64,000 nt of DNA from Nymphaea colorata (GCF_008831285.2 NC_045144.1:12255672-12319671); one strand, 5' to 3'. Shown: positions 1-13,082, counted from the stretch's first letter. The notes: generated by a model not told the origin, from the letters alone. Made by a program: numbers and translations.

Positions 1-51
1 TTTTTTTATTTTTGAGTTTCTTTCCCCAGAAAAAACAAGTTTTCCTATTAC

Positions 52-1925
52 TACCTAAGAAAGACCTTGCCAAGGAAAACTCAAGAATGACATTTGTGTT
101 GGTGCATAGCACATTTAATGAATGAAATAAAAAATGGTTCTGTCAACTGTCTTATTTATCCACTGTTTTATGGATCTTGATTGCATGTCTTAAATCACAT
201 GCAATGAAACCTTTTTTGCTTCTAAAATTTGTCATCTTGTAGATAAAATTTCAAGTTAATCAACGAAAATTCAAGAGTTTGCACTTGAGTGGAATTCACG
301 TTTATTGTTTTAGATTAACATGATATCCATATGTATGAGAGAGAGCATATGGATGTATGCATATCTATATGTTTTAACTTCAGAGATTAGTCATACTCTT
401 GCAAATATGTTTGTGTCATATCTGTTCACATATTTGCCTCCAGCGACATAGCTTGCTCTCCTTGCCAACTCCAGTCCCTCCTCTTTTCACCCACTCAGGC
501 TTCCATACTTTTTGGAAACCCAACTCTAATGCAAAAAGAAGCTTTTTGTTGTCATCATGATGTATACACGTCATCCTTAAATGCAATTCCAACTCCAGTC
601 CCTTCTTCCTCTATTTTACCCACTCAGGCTCCCCATGATTTTTTTGCAACCCAACTCTGACGCAGAAAGAAATCTTTGCTGCCATCATGATGTATACACA
701 ACAATCCTTAAATTGAGATGCAGCCACTGATACATTCATGTTCATATACATGTCAATGAAAGTGCATTTAGAGATTTAGCAAGTAATATGTGACATCATA
801 TGATATGATACGATAAACAAATGAAGGGAAGGTAAACATCCAGTAACTATGTAAAATCATGGAGACAAATGGCCTAAACACCATATTGAGGCAAAGAAAA
901 GTTAGAGAGAGAGAGAGAGAGCATGATTCTGGGTTGGTCAGAGGTTAACAACCCACCGGAAAAGAGGCCCAAAGGCCCCACCTTTCATACCCAAGAAAAA
1001 CCTTGCCAATGAAAACTCAGGAACGACAATTGTGTTGGTGGCTTGGTGCATAGCACATTTGGTGAATGTGATAAAAAAATGGTTCTGTCAAATGCCTTTT
1101 TTTATCTGCTGTTTTATTGATCTTGATTACATGTCTTAAATCATCTGAAACATTTTGCTTCTAAAATTTGTCATCTTGTAGATAAAATTTCAAGTTAATC
1201 AATCAGAATTCAAGAGCTTGCACTTGAGTAGTATTCATGTTTATTGTTTTAGATTACGACAACATACATACATATGAGAGAGAGAGTGTATGGGTGTACG
1301 CATATATGTATGTTCTAACTTCAGAGATCAATCATATTCTTGCAAATATGTTTGTGTGACTGTGTCATATCTGTTCACATATTTGTCTCCATTGACATAG
1401 CTTGCTGCCCTTGACAACTCCAGTCCCTCCTCTTTTCACCCACTCAGGGTCCCATACTTTTTGGCAACTCAACTCTAATGCAAAATGAAGTTTTTTGTTG
1501 TCATCATGATGTATGCACATCAATCCTTAAATGCAGTTCCAACTCCAGTCGCTTCCTCCTCCTTTTTACGCACTCAGGCTTCCCATGATTTTTTTGGCAA
1601 TCCAACTCTGGTGCAGAAAGAAATCTTTTTTGCCATCATGATGTATACACAGCATTGCTTAAATCTAGATGCAACCACATACATTCATGTTCGCATACAT
1701 GTCAATAAAAATGCATTTAGAGCTTTATCAAGTAATATGGGACATCATATGATAAACAAATGAAGGGAAGGTAAACATTCAGTAAGCTTGTAAAACCATG
1801 GAGACAAATGGCCTAAACACCATCTTGAGGCAAAGAAAATAGAGAGAAAGAGAGAGAGAGAGTATGATTCCTGGTTAGTAAGGGGTCAACAACCTGCCGC
1901 CTAGAAAAAAGGCCCGAAGGCCCCA
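52..1925. repeat. Tandem duplication of a ~936-bp non-coding unit
   Basis: Two direct copies lie head to tail, about 52-987 and 988-1,925. Matching landmarks are the CCTTGCC motif at 65 and 1,001, the pair of 'CAACTCCAGTC' blocks, the 'TCATCATGATGTAT' blocks, and the closing GA-rich stretch followed by 'AAGGCCCCAC'. Small indels and substitutions separate the copies, so the duplication is not recent. Inside each copy is a second, older ~126-bp duplication (about 462-570 against 590-700, and the equivalent in copy two). No convincing protein is encoded. It could be a local segmental duplication or two copies of an unclassified repeat. Confidence 0.85.
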
Positions 1926-2015
1926 CTATTCCCCTGCCTCAGTCCTAAGTTGCATTGGCATCAGCAATGACCACGATGCGCCATTCAACTTAGATACCAT
2001 TCAACCTGCAGACAT

Positions 2016-2054
<39 letters not shown>
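2016..2054. repeat. (CT)n microsatellite
   Basis: About 39 bases of uninterrupted CT dinucleotides, followed by pyrimidine-rich DNA to about 2,310. Confidence 0.95.
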
Positions 2055-2060
<6 letters not shown>

Positions 2061-2499
2061 TTCAAAAGCATTTCAAAACTTATGCTTTATGCTGTCCACA
2101 TATCGATGGGTGTATCCGATGCATTCTCACATACCTGTGTGACTTACCAGTTAGCAATGTTGTCGTTCTTTTTTTTTTCTTTTTTTTTTCTCCTTCTTCC
2201 TTTTTTGTTGTTTATTTGTTGGTCATTCTTCCTTTCTACTGAGTCACTTTTATGCAGCTTTCTTCCTTGTTGTTGGAGCTTCTTTGTCTTCTTCTTCTTC
2301 TTTTTGCCATGAAGGAAATTTAGAAAATTATTGGTTCCTCTTGTTTTACGAGTACAAACTTCATATATAGACTCTTAAGTAGCATTAGATACCCTTCTGT
2401 CATGGATGGACTATGTATTCTATGTTTTTACTTTATTTACTGCAATATGACATTGCCTTTTATTGCTTTTGACAATCGTGTATATATTTTATTTAAAAA

Positions 2500-3260
2500 A
2501 TGATTTGTGTGAGTACGGGTGGACCAGCTCAGACCATTTGATTCCAAGTAGTGAAGGGTTTCTTCGACTTGTCACCAACTGACAATTTTGCCTACATAGT
2601 TTCTGACATTGACTTTTGTGTTAATACATTCTCTATTGATGTTACTTTGGAGAACTTGGACTGACTCAAAAATACTAACCAAACTATTCTTTTAAGGGCT
2701 TACCATCCGTGCCCAATGTCCAATTTTAAGTGCTCTGTGTGTGTGTGTGTGTGTGTGTAGTATCTTTGCTTTCAAGTTAGCATTCAGGACTGCAACTTTG
2801 TCTCCTTTAAAGAGATCAGGGCCCATGCAGCTCCATGTCCATGATACGCAGATTGTTCTAACTTGCTGATATCTAGAGTCAATGGCAGGTGATCTTCTGG
2901 TCAATAGTGATGAGCTTTCCAACTTCATCATTGTCCTTATAGGCAATTCACCACTGCAGCTGTACATTCATTTCAATGCTTCATTGTGGCCCAGCAACTT
3001 CCCACTGATGTAAAAAAATACTGAAACCCTTCGGGCTTAAAAGATCAATGGAAGCAAGTCCACATAAACTTGAATCTTAGCAACATCGTGCTTGAATTTT
3101 GGGCTACAAATGCGAGCTAGAGATGCCACGTTGAATAAGCTCCCAAATCGGTAAAGATTGGAATCACAAAAATATTGACAATTTTACAGATTTTGAATCT
3201 GTCTATGATCAGCATGAATTCTCCACAAGGGCAAAACAATTTTAATGATGGATCTACACG
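2500..3260. other. Unrecognised region with weak coding-like fragments
   Basis: On the plus strand about 2,549-2,670 reads openly (including KGFFDLSPTDNFAYIVSDID). On the minus strand 2,692-2,967 is open (including LFKGDKVAVLNANLKAK), interrupted by a (GT)n run at 2,738-2,758. A further minus-strand stretch around 3,060-3,180 includes FNVASLARICSPKF. I recognise no family. These may be exons of the minus-strand gene whose candidate first exon lies at 3,387-3,476, decayed transposon sequence, or chance. Confidence 0.2.
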
Positions 3261-3386
3261 TTACAGCAACCGGAATATATCATATATTATTTCATAAGTT
3301 TCTCTTACAGCAACCAGCAAATATGGATTTGAAAAGTTTCTCTTCGTGTTGCAAATCAACATGATCATCAAGCAATGAGCACTTAC

Positions 3387-3476
3387 AACTTCGTCAGGAG
3401 AGGACAAAGTAAAACCAACGCTAAGAAGCCTTGCTTCTGGGTAGGAGGAGGAAGACTGTGCCACGACACCCTCCAT
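3387..3476 (-). CDS. Candidate first coding exon (RNA polymerase I large subunit-like?)
   Basis: An ATG at 3,476 opens 30 codons beginning MEGVVAQSSSSYPEA and ending SVGFTLSSPDEV, followed directly by a consensus plant donor, GTT|GTAAGT, so the exon would end in phase 0 at 3,387. The tail resembles the start of RNA polymerase I largest subunits (hydrophobic-F-x(3)-S-x-E-E-V/L), which is a weak match over about 15 residues. A minus-strand TATA box lies 750 bp upstream at 4,227-4,236. I could not find the expected next exon with the Gly-Leu-Tyr-Asp motif between 1 and 3,380, so the rest of the gene is outside the window or this is an isolated fragment. The function is a guess; the exon itself is somewhat better supported. 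Confidence 0.3.
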
Positions 3477-4226
3477 TTCCTTCAGCAGCAACGAAATCCA
3501 TCAGCAGGACATCAAGAAAAATGAAAAATAAGCGCTGAAACGAAGTGCACCAATGTCTAACAAAGGAAAACTAGAACTAACAGCCAGATACTTCAGGAAC
3601 CATCAAAATGAAAATAAAGAAGAAGGGAAGGGAAGAACAAGTTGTAAAGGAGTGGTAAAGATGACAAGCTGGAAACATACTTTTTGCAGTAAACAAGTGA
3701 CGCCTGAATATGAAGGCTCGTTATTTATTTTAAGCAAAGGACACACCGTCATGCGAGAAAAATCAACTTGTAGCTCATGTCAACAAAAACGAAATACAAA
3801 ATTGAAGGAAAAAGAAAGAGGAACACGACAATGCATATATCATTCCGATGCCTATCCGGCATCGTGATAAGCATCTCCCGTGAAAACGAAATGGATGGTC
3901 TCTGTAACAACAGGAATCATAAACGTCCACCGTCTTTTGACCTTAAAATCATCGACCTACATTTTGTTCTCCCTTTTTAACCCCAAAATGTCGCCACAAC
4001 ACTGTGAACAAACTAAGAAATAGAGAGAGAGAGAGAGTAGCCTACCACAGTACGGAAGGTAAATGCCAGTTATCGCTCGAAGCAGGGGGAGCGGGGAATG
4101 GCTGCGTCGTTATTCTTGTATGCTCCGGTGGGCTTCCCTCAGGCGCGCTTCTCCCTCCGTGGAACACCTGTCGGAGAAACCGACAACCCTTTTCCCGTTC
4201 CTCCACCCTCCGGCCTCCTGCCGGAA

Positions 4227-4236
4227 CTTTCCCTCC
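4227..4236 (-). promoter_or_regulatory. TATA box, minus strand
   Basis: The minus strand reads CTATAAATAG followed by GGAGGG, a textbook plant TATA context. It would place transcription starts near 4,200 with a leader running towards the candidate exon at 3,476. The DNA just downstream (4,060-4,200) is GC-richer than its surroundings, as plant 5' leaders often are. No transcript evidence is available. Confidence 0.4.
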
Positions 4237-4609
4237 CTATTTATAGCATCGCGCCCTCGATGTATGAATCCACGAGCAGGTGGCACATATTTCTCGTATT
4301 TGCAAATATGAGCAAAAATGTTGACATATGACAATTCGAAGCTTCTCCGTAACTCCGCTTGCGGTCAATAAAAATGTCCCGTTCAATGAATAAATGGTGC
4401 TCTCAAAGGGTAGCAGGGTCTAGAAATAAATTGTAGTAGAAACTAGGGGAGACATTGAACTCTCTAAATGAACTGAGGTATTAATAATTTTTCTTTTCAA
4501 CTTGTCACTGCAAACTGCTGTATGCGCATAATGGAAGAAGGGGGTAGAAAGGAAAAGAGGGAAGAAGGGCTCGGGGCGGAGATAAAAAGTCAGAGAAGCA
4601 TCTAGTAAC

Positions 4610-5030
4610 GTGCAAAACGCGTTGGTAAAACGTTACTTAAGAACGTCGTTAAAATACTTTGATAACTTCCACCGACACAAGATGGATGTCGGTAAAATAT
4701 TATTACTAACCTCCAGAACGAATGCATCGATGAAAAAGGAACTTATAGCGACGTCCGGCTTGGATGACGATGATAATGCTTTGCCGAAACATGCATGCGT
4801 TGATGCAAGGTTTAGCACATGTTGGTGAAAATTAAACTTTACTGACATCTGGCCACTGATCATCGATAAAAACCTTACTTCAGCGACTTGTATCCCGCAT
4901 GCGTCAGCGAAGCAAATGTTCATCAACATCTGGAGGTAGACATCGGTAAAAGTTAATCTATGTCCTGGACGTCAGTAAAATTTGTCTTTCACCGAGGGCC
5001 ATTTTCTCACCCGTTGGTGAATCTACCTTT
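4610..5030. mobile_element. CACTA-like subterminal repeat cluster
   Basis: At least nine degenerate direct copies of a ~12-bp motif close to RTCGGTAAAA occur here, near 4,618, 4,643, 4,686, 4,724, 4,819, 4,862, 4,940, 4,971 and 5,012 (for example CGTTGGTAAAA, TGTCGGTAAAA, ATCGATAAAAA, CGTCAGTAAAA). Arrays of short repeats with this look are typical of the subterminal regions of plant CACTA elements, where the transposon DNA-binding protein sits. I see no clear CACTACAA terminal repeat on this side, so the element is incomplete or diverged. The 270 bases before it (4,340-4,609) show nothing I recognise. Confidence 0.45.
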
Positions 5031-6540
5031 TTTTTGGTGGACTTACGTTTTCAAACATTCATTTAACTGATCCATCAGCACTTTATTTGCATTTAAGTTC
5101 TCATCATAATATAAACATGGATTTAGATAATATAACTAACTGCACGCAGAAGTTGATGGAGTTGAATATTCCATTAGTTATTGAATAATGTTGTTCCAAA
5201 TATATGTATATCTTCTTTACATAGTTCCAAGTCTCATCGCAATTTCTTCCTTTGTATGTCGATTTCTCAATGGGAAATATCATAAAAGGTTTCATATATC
5301 CATCTATTAGTTGTCCTTTTACAATACGGGTTGTGGCTTTTCGCGAAGGATTACAACAGTTCAAAATTTTTGCGATCAAGTACAATGTGAACAATTTTCT
5401 TGTTATTTAACTTTTTGTCGTGTGTGCTTGTTATAAATTTGATGAACTAACGATTACTATTTCAGGGGCGAAGCTAGTGATTTCAGGCTTAGGGGAACTA
5501 ATTCAAAAAAGTTTACAGCCCTTAAAAATGATCAAGTGGCACCAAATTAAGAATAACTAAACAATTGAGGGTACTAATATATAAATAAAAAAATAGTTGG
5601 GGCCAACCAATATGTAAATATATAGATTTTTGTGGGACTGTGTGGACTTCCTGCACATACTCACATGTGACTCGGCCTCTGCGATTTTCAAACCCTTCTT
5701 GTGGCATCGAATGCAAGGAAAGTGTGTTACAACTGGAGGCACAAAAGTTCCATTTTCTTGTATGATTTTTCATCGACCCTAAAATCCATGCATTACTGAA
5801 AATGTAGTGAATCGTGTCTAAAAAAAACATGTCACCTTTCTTAGCATTTTGCCAACTACTATATAGTTGGGTGCATTCTAAGTAATAATTTGTACCATAT
5901 TTTCTTCTTTAATTTCTTCACAACTAATTAAAAATTACATAAATTCGTTGTGATTTTCTCCATGTCATTACAATGTCACTAATGTAAACAAACCGTATAG
6001 AAAATTGTTCTTGATAAACTATTTACAATTAGAAATTAAATTTCTTCATTTCCTATTCGTCCAACCCTCACCAAAATATTATTATATGCCAACTTAAATT
6101 CGATCAAACTCTCTTCAACTCTATTGAGTATGCTTTACCTTTTTCTTCAATTCATAATCTATACCCTAATCCCATGAGAAGATGGTGCAAATAAATTTAC
6201 GTCCTTAGTGTGCAATTGCTTCTGCATAGGTCTAAGTTATAGGTTATTGCATTTATTAAAATAAAGAGCAGTGCATATAAAAGATCTTCCCGTAACACGT
6301 GTATCCTCGTGTCATTAGTCTCGGAACCTCTACGGTGGTGCATGTTTGTGATGCTAATCCTGAATATATTTTAGCTTTTGTTGTTATTCTGACTCCTCTT
6401 TTTTCCTCAAGTTGTTGCATGTACCTCTTCAACAACTTACTTAGCTAGATTTTGAGTTGAGAAGGTTGGTGCACAACCTCACACCATAGCTTGTTTATGA
6501 TGCGTTAATGATCTTGACACATGTACAGTTTTTACTTTTT
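5031..6540. other. AT-rich intergenic DNA, no gene seen
   Basis: No supported gene. A short segment at 5,465-5,500 (GGGGCGAAGCTAG...) resembles repeat sequence common in plant genomes. Open stretches on the minus strand at 5,104-5,394 and 5,522-5,830 are of chance quality. Confidence 0.4.
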
Positions 6541-7050
6541 AGGGTCGTTTAACATCAATAGTCATAACAGATTTATACCGTTCAGTGAATCTACCTTAAA
6601 AATTAAGATAGATTAATAGAACCCTATTGTAACATTCGGCGTTTTCAGGGTATTGGGTCTGGATCCATGTCTGTCTTCCTTATTGAACAACGATGCCCAA
6701 ATATTGCCGGGAATCGGGACCTCCAATGCCATTTATCATCCTCCGGGCTTCTGCCACCATCGACATCGGCTTAGACACCATCGAAGCTGGTTGTGGTCAC
6801 CAACGTGAAACACAACATCGAAAATCAGATCTGGCTTTCACTACTTCGTCTCCGAAGCACAGATGCATGGTGCATAGTGTCGGAGAAGCCCTAATTTCTG
6901 GCAATCATCAACGTGACTACATCCTCCGTCGACGGTGGTGGGCTGCTCCTCTACAATCGTCAACGGAACAAGGTATCCGGTCGTTTATCATTGCCCAACA
7001 TCCACGCAGCAGGCAAAATGGCGTCGAAGACGCCCAAATCTGTTGTAGTG
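6540..7050. mobile_element. CACTA element right terminus
   Basis: The plus strand ends ...GGGCGTCGAAGACGCCCAAATCTGTTGTAGTG at 7,050 in two parts: a self-complementary GGCGTC/GACGCC block and the terminus CTGTTGTAGTG, whose reverse complement CACTACAACAG is a standard CACTA terminal repeat. Short related motifs (TCGAAG, TCCGAAG, TCGGAGAAG) recur on both strands within 300 bases, as expected of subterminal repeats. A 121-codon open stretch at 6,693-7,058 is probably incidental to these GC-rich repeats. The left terminus was not found. Confidence 0.45.
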
Positions 7051-10000
7051 TAGTGTAACCACATCAGTGATCATCCAGTGCCTCCCAAGCCAAAGCAAAA
7101 TTGCAAAACTAGTTCAATGTTCACAAAGTGGACTACAAGAATTTATTTCAGAAACTTTTACAATAACACTCTTACCTAATATCGTAGTCATCTCATCAGT
7201 TGATCCAATCTATGCCCTAATAGCAATTGATCCTGCTCGGTCCTCAAATTGGTCAAAATAAATTCACACTGGATCAATTGGTAATATCAAAGAAACTAAC
7301 GTTCACATCTCCCTGTTCCAAATCCGAACTTTGTAGAACCCACTTCTTTTTTGGTCGTAGACTTAATGTGAAACACAAAAACTGATTTGATGAAAGACAG
7401 CTTAGACCTGGTATTGGATAAGGGAAACATGTTCAGATCTTATCTTCGATTGACAACACAAAACACAAATCCGACTTAAGTGTTGTCTCCCATAGAAAAC
7501 TATTGAATGATAAAATCAAAATCATATAGACATTAATTGTTTCTTGAGAGAAAAGCTACTTGGAAAATAAAAAATAAGACAATAGTTTTAACTGAACATA
7601 CAAGCAATAAAATACAATGTTGGATGGGTTTAATATATTTTTTATTGCCCATCATGCTATAAAAAAAAAATTAAGCTTAATAAAATAACACAACCCTATA
7701 TATCAAACAGATAAATCCTTATATATTTTTCCTTTTTGTTTTTCTTTATTGCAGGTAGATGAAAGGTTCTTTGGTAACAATGAAGAAGACAGGTATGCGC
7801 CCCAATGTCATACACTGGTGGGCGTGAAAGTGGAATAGAAGCAGAGATTTTTTTTTTTTTTTTTTTGGGTAGGGTAGCTTTGGCAAAGCGGAAGCCATAC
7901 AATTACACACATACGAGACCTATCTACTTACGTACAAACAACTTGCCACATAATTGATGCGCAGCACGACCTGCCCTAGCAGTTAATGGTTCTCATTCAA
8001 GAACACCTATGTGGGTAATAGTCAAATCTAGCTAGGTATTTATAAATTTCACAACTTCAACAAAAACACACTATTCATAAAAAAAACTTCAAACCATCTC
8101 GGAGAGCTACAGCTCTCTTAGACATTATTTCAAACAACAAAAGGGGGTGTACATATATGTATAAAGTATAAACAAACCCCTACACACACAAAATTTAAGG
8201 TTTATAAAGCATGAGTATGACATCATGGGCGACCCCCAGCATCCCCCATTCTTCATGTCACCTAATCAGCGAGCATCATCCGCTACATAATGAGGACCTC
8301 AAGAAGATGGATAATAAAAAACATCAACACAAGCACTTTGTACTATGAAAATCATGAAAAGATCGTAGATATTCCTTTACGCAAGTGTAAGGTACATACA
8401 TTGTATCGATGGTTACATGTACATTGCAGCTACGGGAAAACCCTAGACGTTGATCGAGATGACTTAAAAAAATTATTCTTCTTTTCTTTCCTCCACAATT
8501 TTGCATACTATTTCTTACACTACTTGTGCAGTCTTAGTCAGAGTGAGGATCATTGAAACTTACTGACTTTTCAAGCTTGTCTTCATAATGATAAACTGAG
8601 TTATCAAAACTCCTATATTTATCAAAACTCCGATATTTCTCCAACAATTTTTCTAGGTCGTTCTGTATAGTTGGTTCAGCAATGTTGATTTCATTGGGTA
8701 CTTCTAGGAGGTATGTGTCATTATGTTGGATCCATCTTCTGGTATTCTATATCACTCACATTACTGGAAACTTTAGGTGGGTAGGTTTGAGATGAAGTTG
8801 GTTTCTTGACTAAGAGTGACAGTGGATGAGTATCAGCACTAGATGCAGTCCAGTCCAACCCCAATGATAATACTTGGGTCGTAGCTCAAAAAGGTGGAGG
8901 AATAATGACATAACTATCAGAAGATGTTTTGGTGGAGGCGGGGAATGGAATCCTCTCCTTGGCCGTCCATGATCTTCAGGGGATTCAATATGGATATATG
9001 GCCGTCGTGCTCTGGATAGAGAAGATAGCACGTTCCAGTCGATCAAACTTTCGACAATGGGTCGGTTTCCCTTTTTTTCAAGCCATGAAAGCTGGTCTGC
9101 CAGTTTCTTTGGCATGCCAACAAACTAGAGGGCTCACTCTGAGGCACACAAGTAACCAAATCACATTGCTAAACAGTAACGAAAGGAACTAAATAAATGA
9201 ATGAATGAATGGGCAAACAAATTATAATTTCATAAATTTTGAGGGCACACACACACGCACCTCACCTGCCCAATATTTCTTATGATGCCACCCATTTCGT
9301 TAGTGTAATTAAGGTCAACCACTGGCTAGCTTCTGTTCCCAACCACCGAGCTACTAGGAACTGACATTTTTGAGGTAACCACTACCGTGACTCCAAGTTT
9401 TATTCAGCTCAACTACGTTATTGCTGTAAGTTCATCCCATGCACTGTTGGTACAGAGGATGGACTCCTTTAAGTAGCTCGAGGAAGGAGAACTTTAATAT
9501 AATAAACCTTGCATTTAGGGAATGGTCCACTATCTCGGATACTCGGGACCCTGCGCCACCGTACCTGATCCATTTTATGTTTTACAGTAGGGTTGAATTA
9601 GTTTATAGTCACAAAGTCGCTGTCTAGGAAATAAAACTATCCCTAGGCTATTGCCCACGTCAAATGATAACTCAGTTCATGAGCAAATATGACATAAAAT
9701 AAATAACCGATCAACATGCTCAACCAAAATATTGCATGAATACAATTTCATATATGTGAACATTATTGACTTTTTCTATTAATTATGCTCGCCTCTGAGA
9801 TATAGCTCAGACTTGTCACTTAACAATATTATTTTTGGAACTCAATTTACAAACCTGTATCTCTAACATAGCTCGAGTTCCTTGTATTAGTGTTGCAATC
9901 TTCTTCAAGGTTAATTGAATCTGAATAGCATACATGTATGCATGTATTTATGCCCAAGGAAACAAGTTGTACTCAAATAGTTTAACCAATTTGTCTAATC

Positions 10001-10080
10001 TTGCAGCTTAGTTTAAGCCGTTGAATCACAACTTTATCAACCTAAACAATTAGCACAACACTTGGACAGTCTAATAATGC
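7051..10080. other. Intergenic DNA, no gene seen
   Basis: AT-rich sequence with scattered short open stretches (8,290-8,556 plus, 8,810-9,115 minus) that match no family I know and lack codon-level regularity. A short (AATG)n run lies at about 9,194-9,211. Nothing here is a supported gene. Confidence 0.4.
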
Positions 10081-10559
10081 AGAATGAATAGTGAATTCAA
10101 AATAAAACTCCGAGTGGTCATTCACCCGCCCGACCTAAAATACTCTAGGCATGGCCGGGTTACCTAGCCAGGGCTGGGTCGTAACTGACGATGGTCCAGC
10201 CATGGCCAGCACAAGCTGGCTGGGTCCCATGGCCTAGCCTACCCTCTAGACAAGGTTCATCATATAGCGAACCGGGGTGTGAACTAACATGGTTTTGACA
10301 ACCTAGAAAATTAAGTCATGCGTACACCATTGGCATAATTTGTTCGTTGCTCATGCGCGCCACAGGCGCTATGGAGTGTTTCGAAGTTTCGAACAAAAAT
10401 CTATCAGTATCTCATCTATTAGTTTGTTTTTTTATGATTCAAATCTGTAGGAATTGTAAATAAGGGCTGCACAACCCAACATAAGAAAAGAAATTAAAAT
10501 TCCTACGATCGAAAACCTAGAAATTTACACATAATCAATGAAATTGCAATAATTTCCAC

Positions 10560-11102
10560 CATACCTTTGATTTCTTCAAAATTTCTACTCCAGATGATTG
10601 CGGTGTACAGGCTGGTGAACTCGGCAAGGTTTCATCATCAACAAATCTTTCTCTCTCCTCCCACTGTTTATCTCACCTTTTCTCTCTTTTCCCCTCTTTT
10701 TCTTTCTCTTCTCCTTCAAGTTACTGCCCCAAAAAGGCAGCAACCTGATATATACTAAAATATTATGTTTTGTAATATTTTATGGTATTTTATCTTCTTT
10801 TATTATGAGGAGGTTGCAAGAATTAATTAAATAGTACAAGGAGGCTACAAAGGTAGTTATATTTAACTAATTCATTTCGATTCTGGTTTATCTTAGTGGC
10901 TTAATCCTAGCTTAAGAGCTTTATTTCTTCACTAATTAGGTGTTTAGGTTCTTAAACTATCATTAACTAAACTTAATCACGATTAGCATAGTTTAATCTC
11001 AGATTACCCAATTACTAATCTACCTCTGGTCATGGTTGGTAATCACAGCGCCACTGATCAAGGACAAGAATGCCCAAGTCTCGCTGGGCCTTGGGCTGTT
11101 AC
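10560..11102 (-). repeat. Possible LTR start with polypurine tract (fragment)
   Basis: Read on the minus strand, ACTAGGGGAC is followed at 11,102 by TGTAACAGCCCAAGG. A purine tract directly before TGTAACAGCCC is the arrangement at the start of a 3' LTR in many plant Ty3/gypsy elements. The LTR would extend leftwards; its other end and any internal gag-pol sequence were not recognised. Only the boundary supports this call. Confidence 0.3.
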
Positions 11103-13082
11103 AGTCCCCTAGTTTGACTGTGAGTTTCATGATAGTCAGACATTCGTTTTTCTGTTCGGTTTGAAGCATGACTGGGACTAAGTCTAGTACTTTATATAAG
11201 TACTATTAATTCTCGATTCCAATACTATGTTTTAGCAATTCTCACAACAAGAACATAGTAAGATTCAAGAACTTTTGGCGCTAAAACAGTAACTTGTAAT
11301 CTAATTTCAGCACTAAGGAGCTAGGTGTTACAAGCGGAATGGATATAATATAGTGAGAGAGAATTTCTTAACATCACAAAATGGCATGTTCAATGATGAC
11401 TGATCCGTACAACCCAATACAACAATGGTAAAAGTAGAAAATACATCTACCGTAGGCACTAGAGGCCTGGTTAGACATAAAAAAAATTATGGTGTTGTCC
11501 CAGTCGGACAAGTTCCATTTGCTTTAAATAATGAATGATAAGTCATGGAACTGATTGTATGGTTTGGCTACCGATGGAAAATGAAGAGATTCTCCATTTA
11601 GATGGTAGCATTGTATGTATCCCTTATAGCTCATCAAGAGCCGAGGAACCAGAGAGCTCTGTCAATGCTCGACTGAGTTTAATGTTTGCGTGTTAACGTG
11701 GATATGTTCATTTACCATTAAATTCTAAAAACACCCTTTTACGCAAATGTTGGCCCATAATTGTTTCCACAAATGCCATATTGTGTCATGCCAAGGATGA
11801 CTTTATGTAAGAGAACAACACTCGCATTGTTCAAACTAAAAGGCTTCTTTCCTTGGCCGAAACTCTGTAGAGGAAAGCACTGCTCTCTCCTTGAGTCCTT
11901 GGTGGGAACATGCTTCAGAAACCTCCATGAAGCATATACATCTTCGTCATTCGAGATGACACGTTGAGAACCAAAAACTATGTTACATGATGTAGAATAA
12001 ATGACAAAGCAAGCCCTTACATCCTTCATCTTTGATGAAGCACATACATTTTTGTCAAAGCACATACATTTTTGTCATACCATCGTGGTAGGTAAAAAAC
12101 AAAGAAAACTATTATATGATGCAAAAAATGTAACATGGAAGCTTGTGGATAGATGAAACACAACACCATTAATGAGCAAAGTTAGAAGGTAAACTATACT
12201 TTTGTTCACATTCTCTCTTCTATGAAAACAATGTAAATGCAACTGATTTTTTATAAGAGTTAGCATATATCACATAAAATCGACATAACCCCGAATATGA
12301 TTTTGATAGGTCATTAAACAGATTCCTTTGATGGACGATCAGATTAGAACATTAAGTGTATATAGCCTAACATGACATAGATTTGACTATAACTCATGGC
12401 TGTTCAATAGACAAAACAGCATGATTGAGAACTCTATTCTGATCCTTATGGTACCAGAATGGGATATCACACAGATTCCCTTGATATACTTGTTGATAAC
12501 AAAGTCTCTGAGTAGCAGAACAAGATACCAGTGTGATGGCAGCTCATGGTTGTTTTGATGGAGAGAATAACATGGTTTGTTCATGCCTTGACATTAGTGT
12601 GACAGATGCCATTGCTCCTTTCTAGGCAGAATCATGTGGTTTGTTAAAATATTTAGGGCATCTGCTCTTAAAACAAAATCAGATTTGACATCCAAACTAA
12701 AACAAAAATGTAGTTATATGTGTTGCTATATCCATTGTAGGTAAACAAGTTGGTAGGTGGAAGATGTCAGGCATTGCAACCAACACTATTTTGTCAACAT
12801 TGGATGTGGAACTGTCACTAGTATAGATTGTAAATGTAGTTATAGATTTTGATGATGATATGGCCGAGAAAATATTAAACATGCACCAATTAATTTTTGA
12901 TGCAAAACAAATGCAAATTACATATAACTTTTATGGTGCAATAGGTGACGAACATGTGGATGCACCAATTCCCTAACATAAGAGCAACCAAAATGATGCA
13001 CATAAAATAGAGAAAAATATTTCAATATATTTTGCAATCAATATCATAAAAGGGTGTTTATGTCCTTGGTGTGTATGCTGCA
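11103..13082. other. Intergenic DNA, no gene seen
   Basis: No supported gene. A minus-strand open stretch at 11,739-12,065 overlaps a short tandem repeat and looks incidental. Some sequence near 12,640-12,880 could belong to the FAR1-like element that follows, but I see no alignable domain. Confidence 0.4.
12038..12077. repeat. Two perfect copies of a 20-bp unit
   Basis: AAGCACATACATTTTTGTCA is repeated twice in tandem, exactly at a 20-bp period. Confidence 0.95.

Noticed and set aside
2082-2312. Hydrophobic plus-strand ORF as a membrane protein
   Set aside because: It is translated from a T-rich tract (poly-Phe/Leu) with no other support.
6693-7058. 121-codon plus-strand open stretch as a gene
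   Set aside because: It overlaps the CACTA subterminal repeats and terminus, has repeated short motifs explaining its openness, and matches no family.
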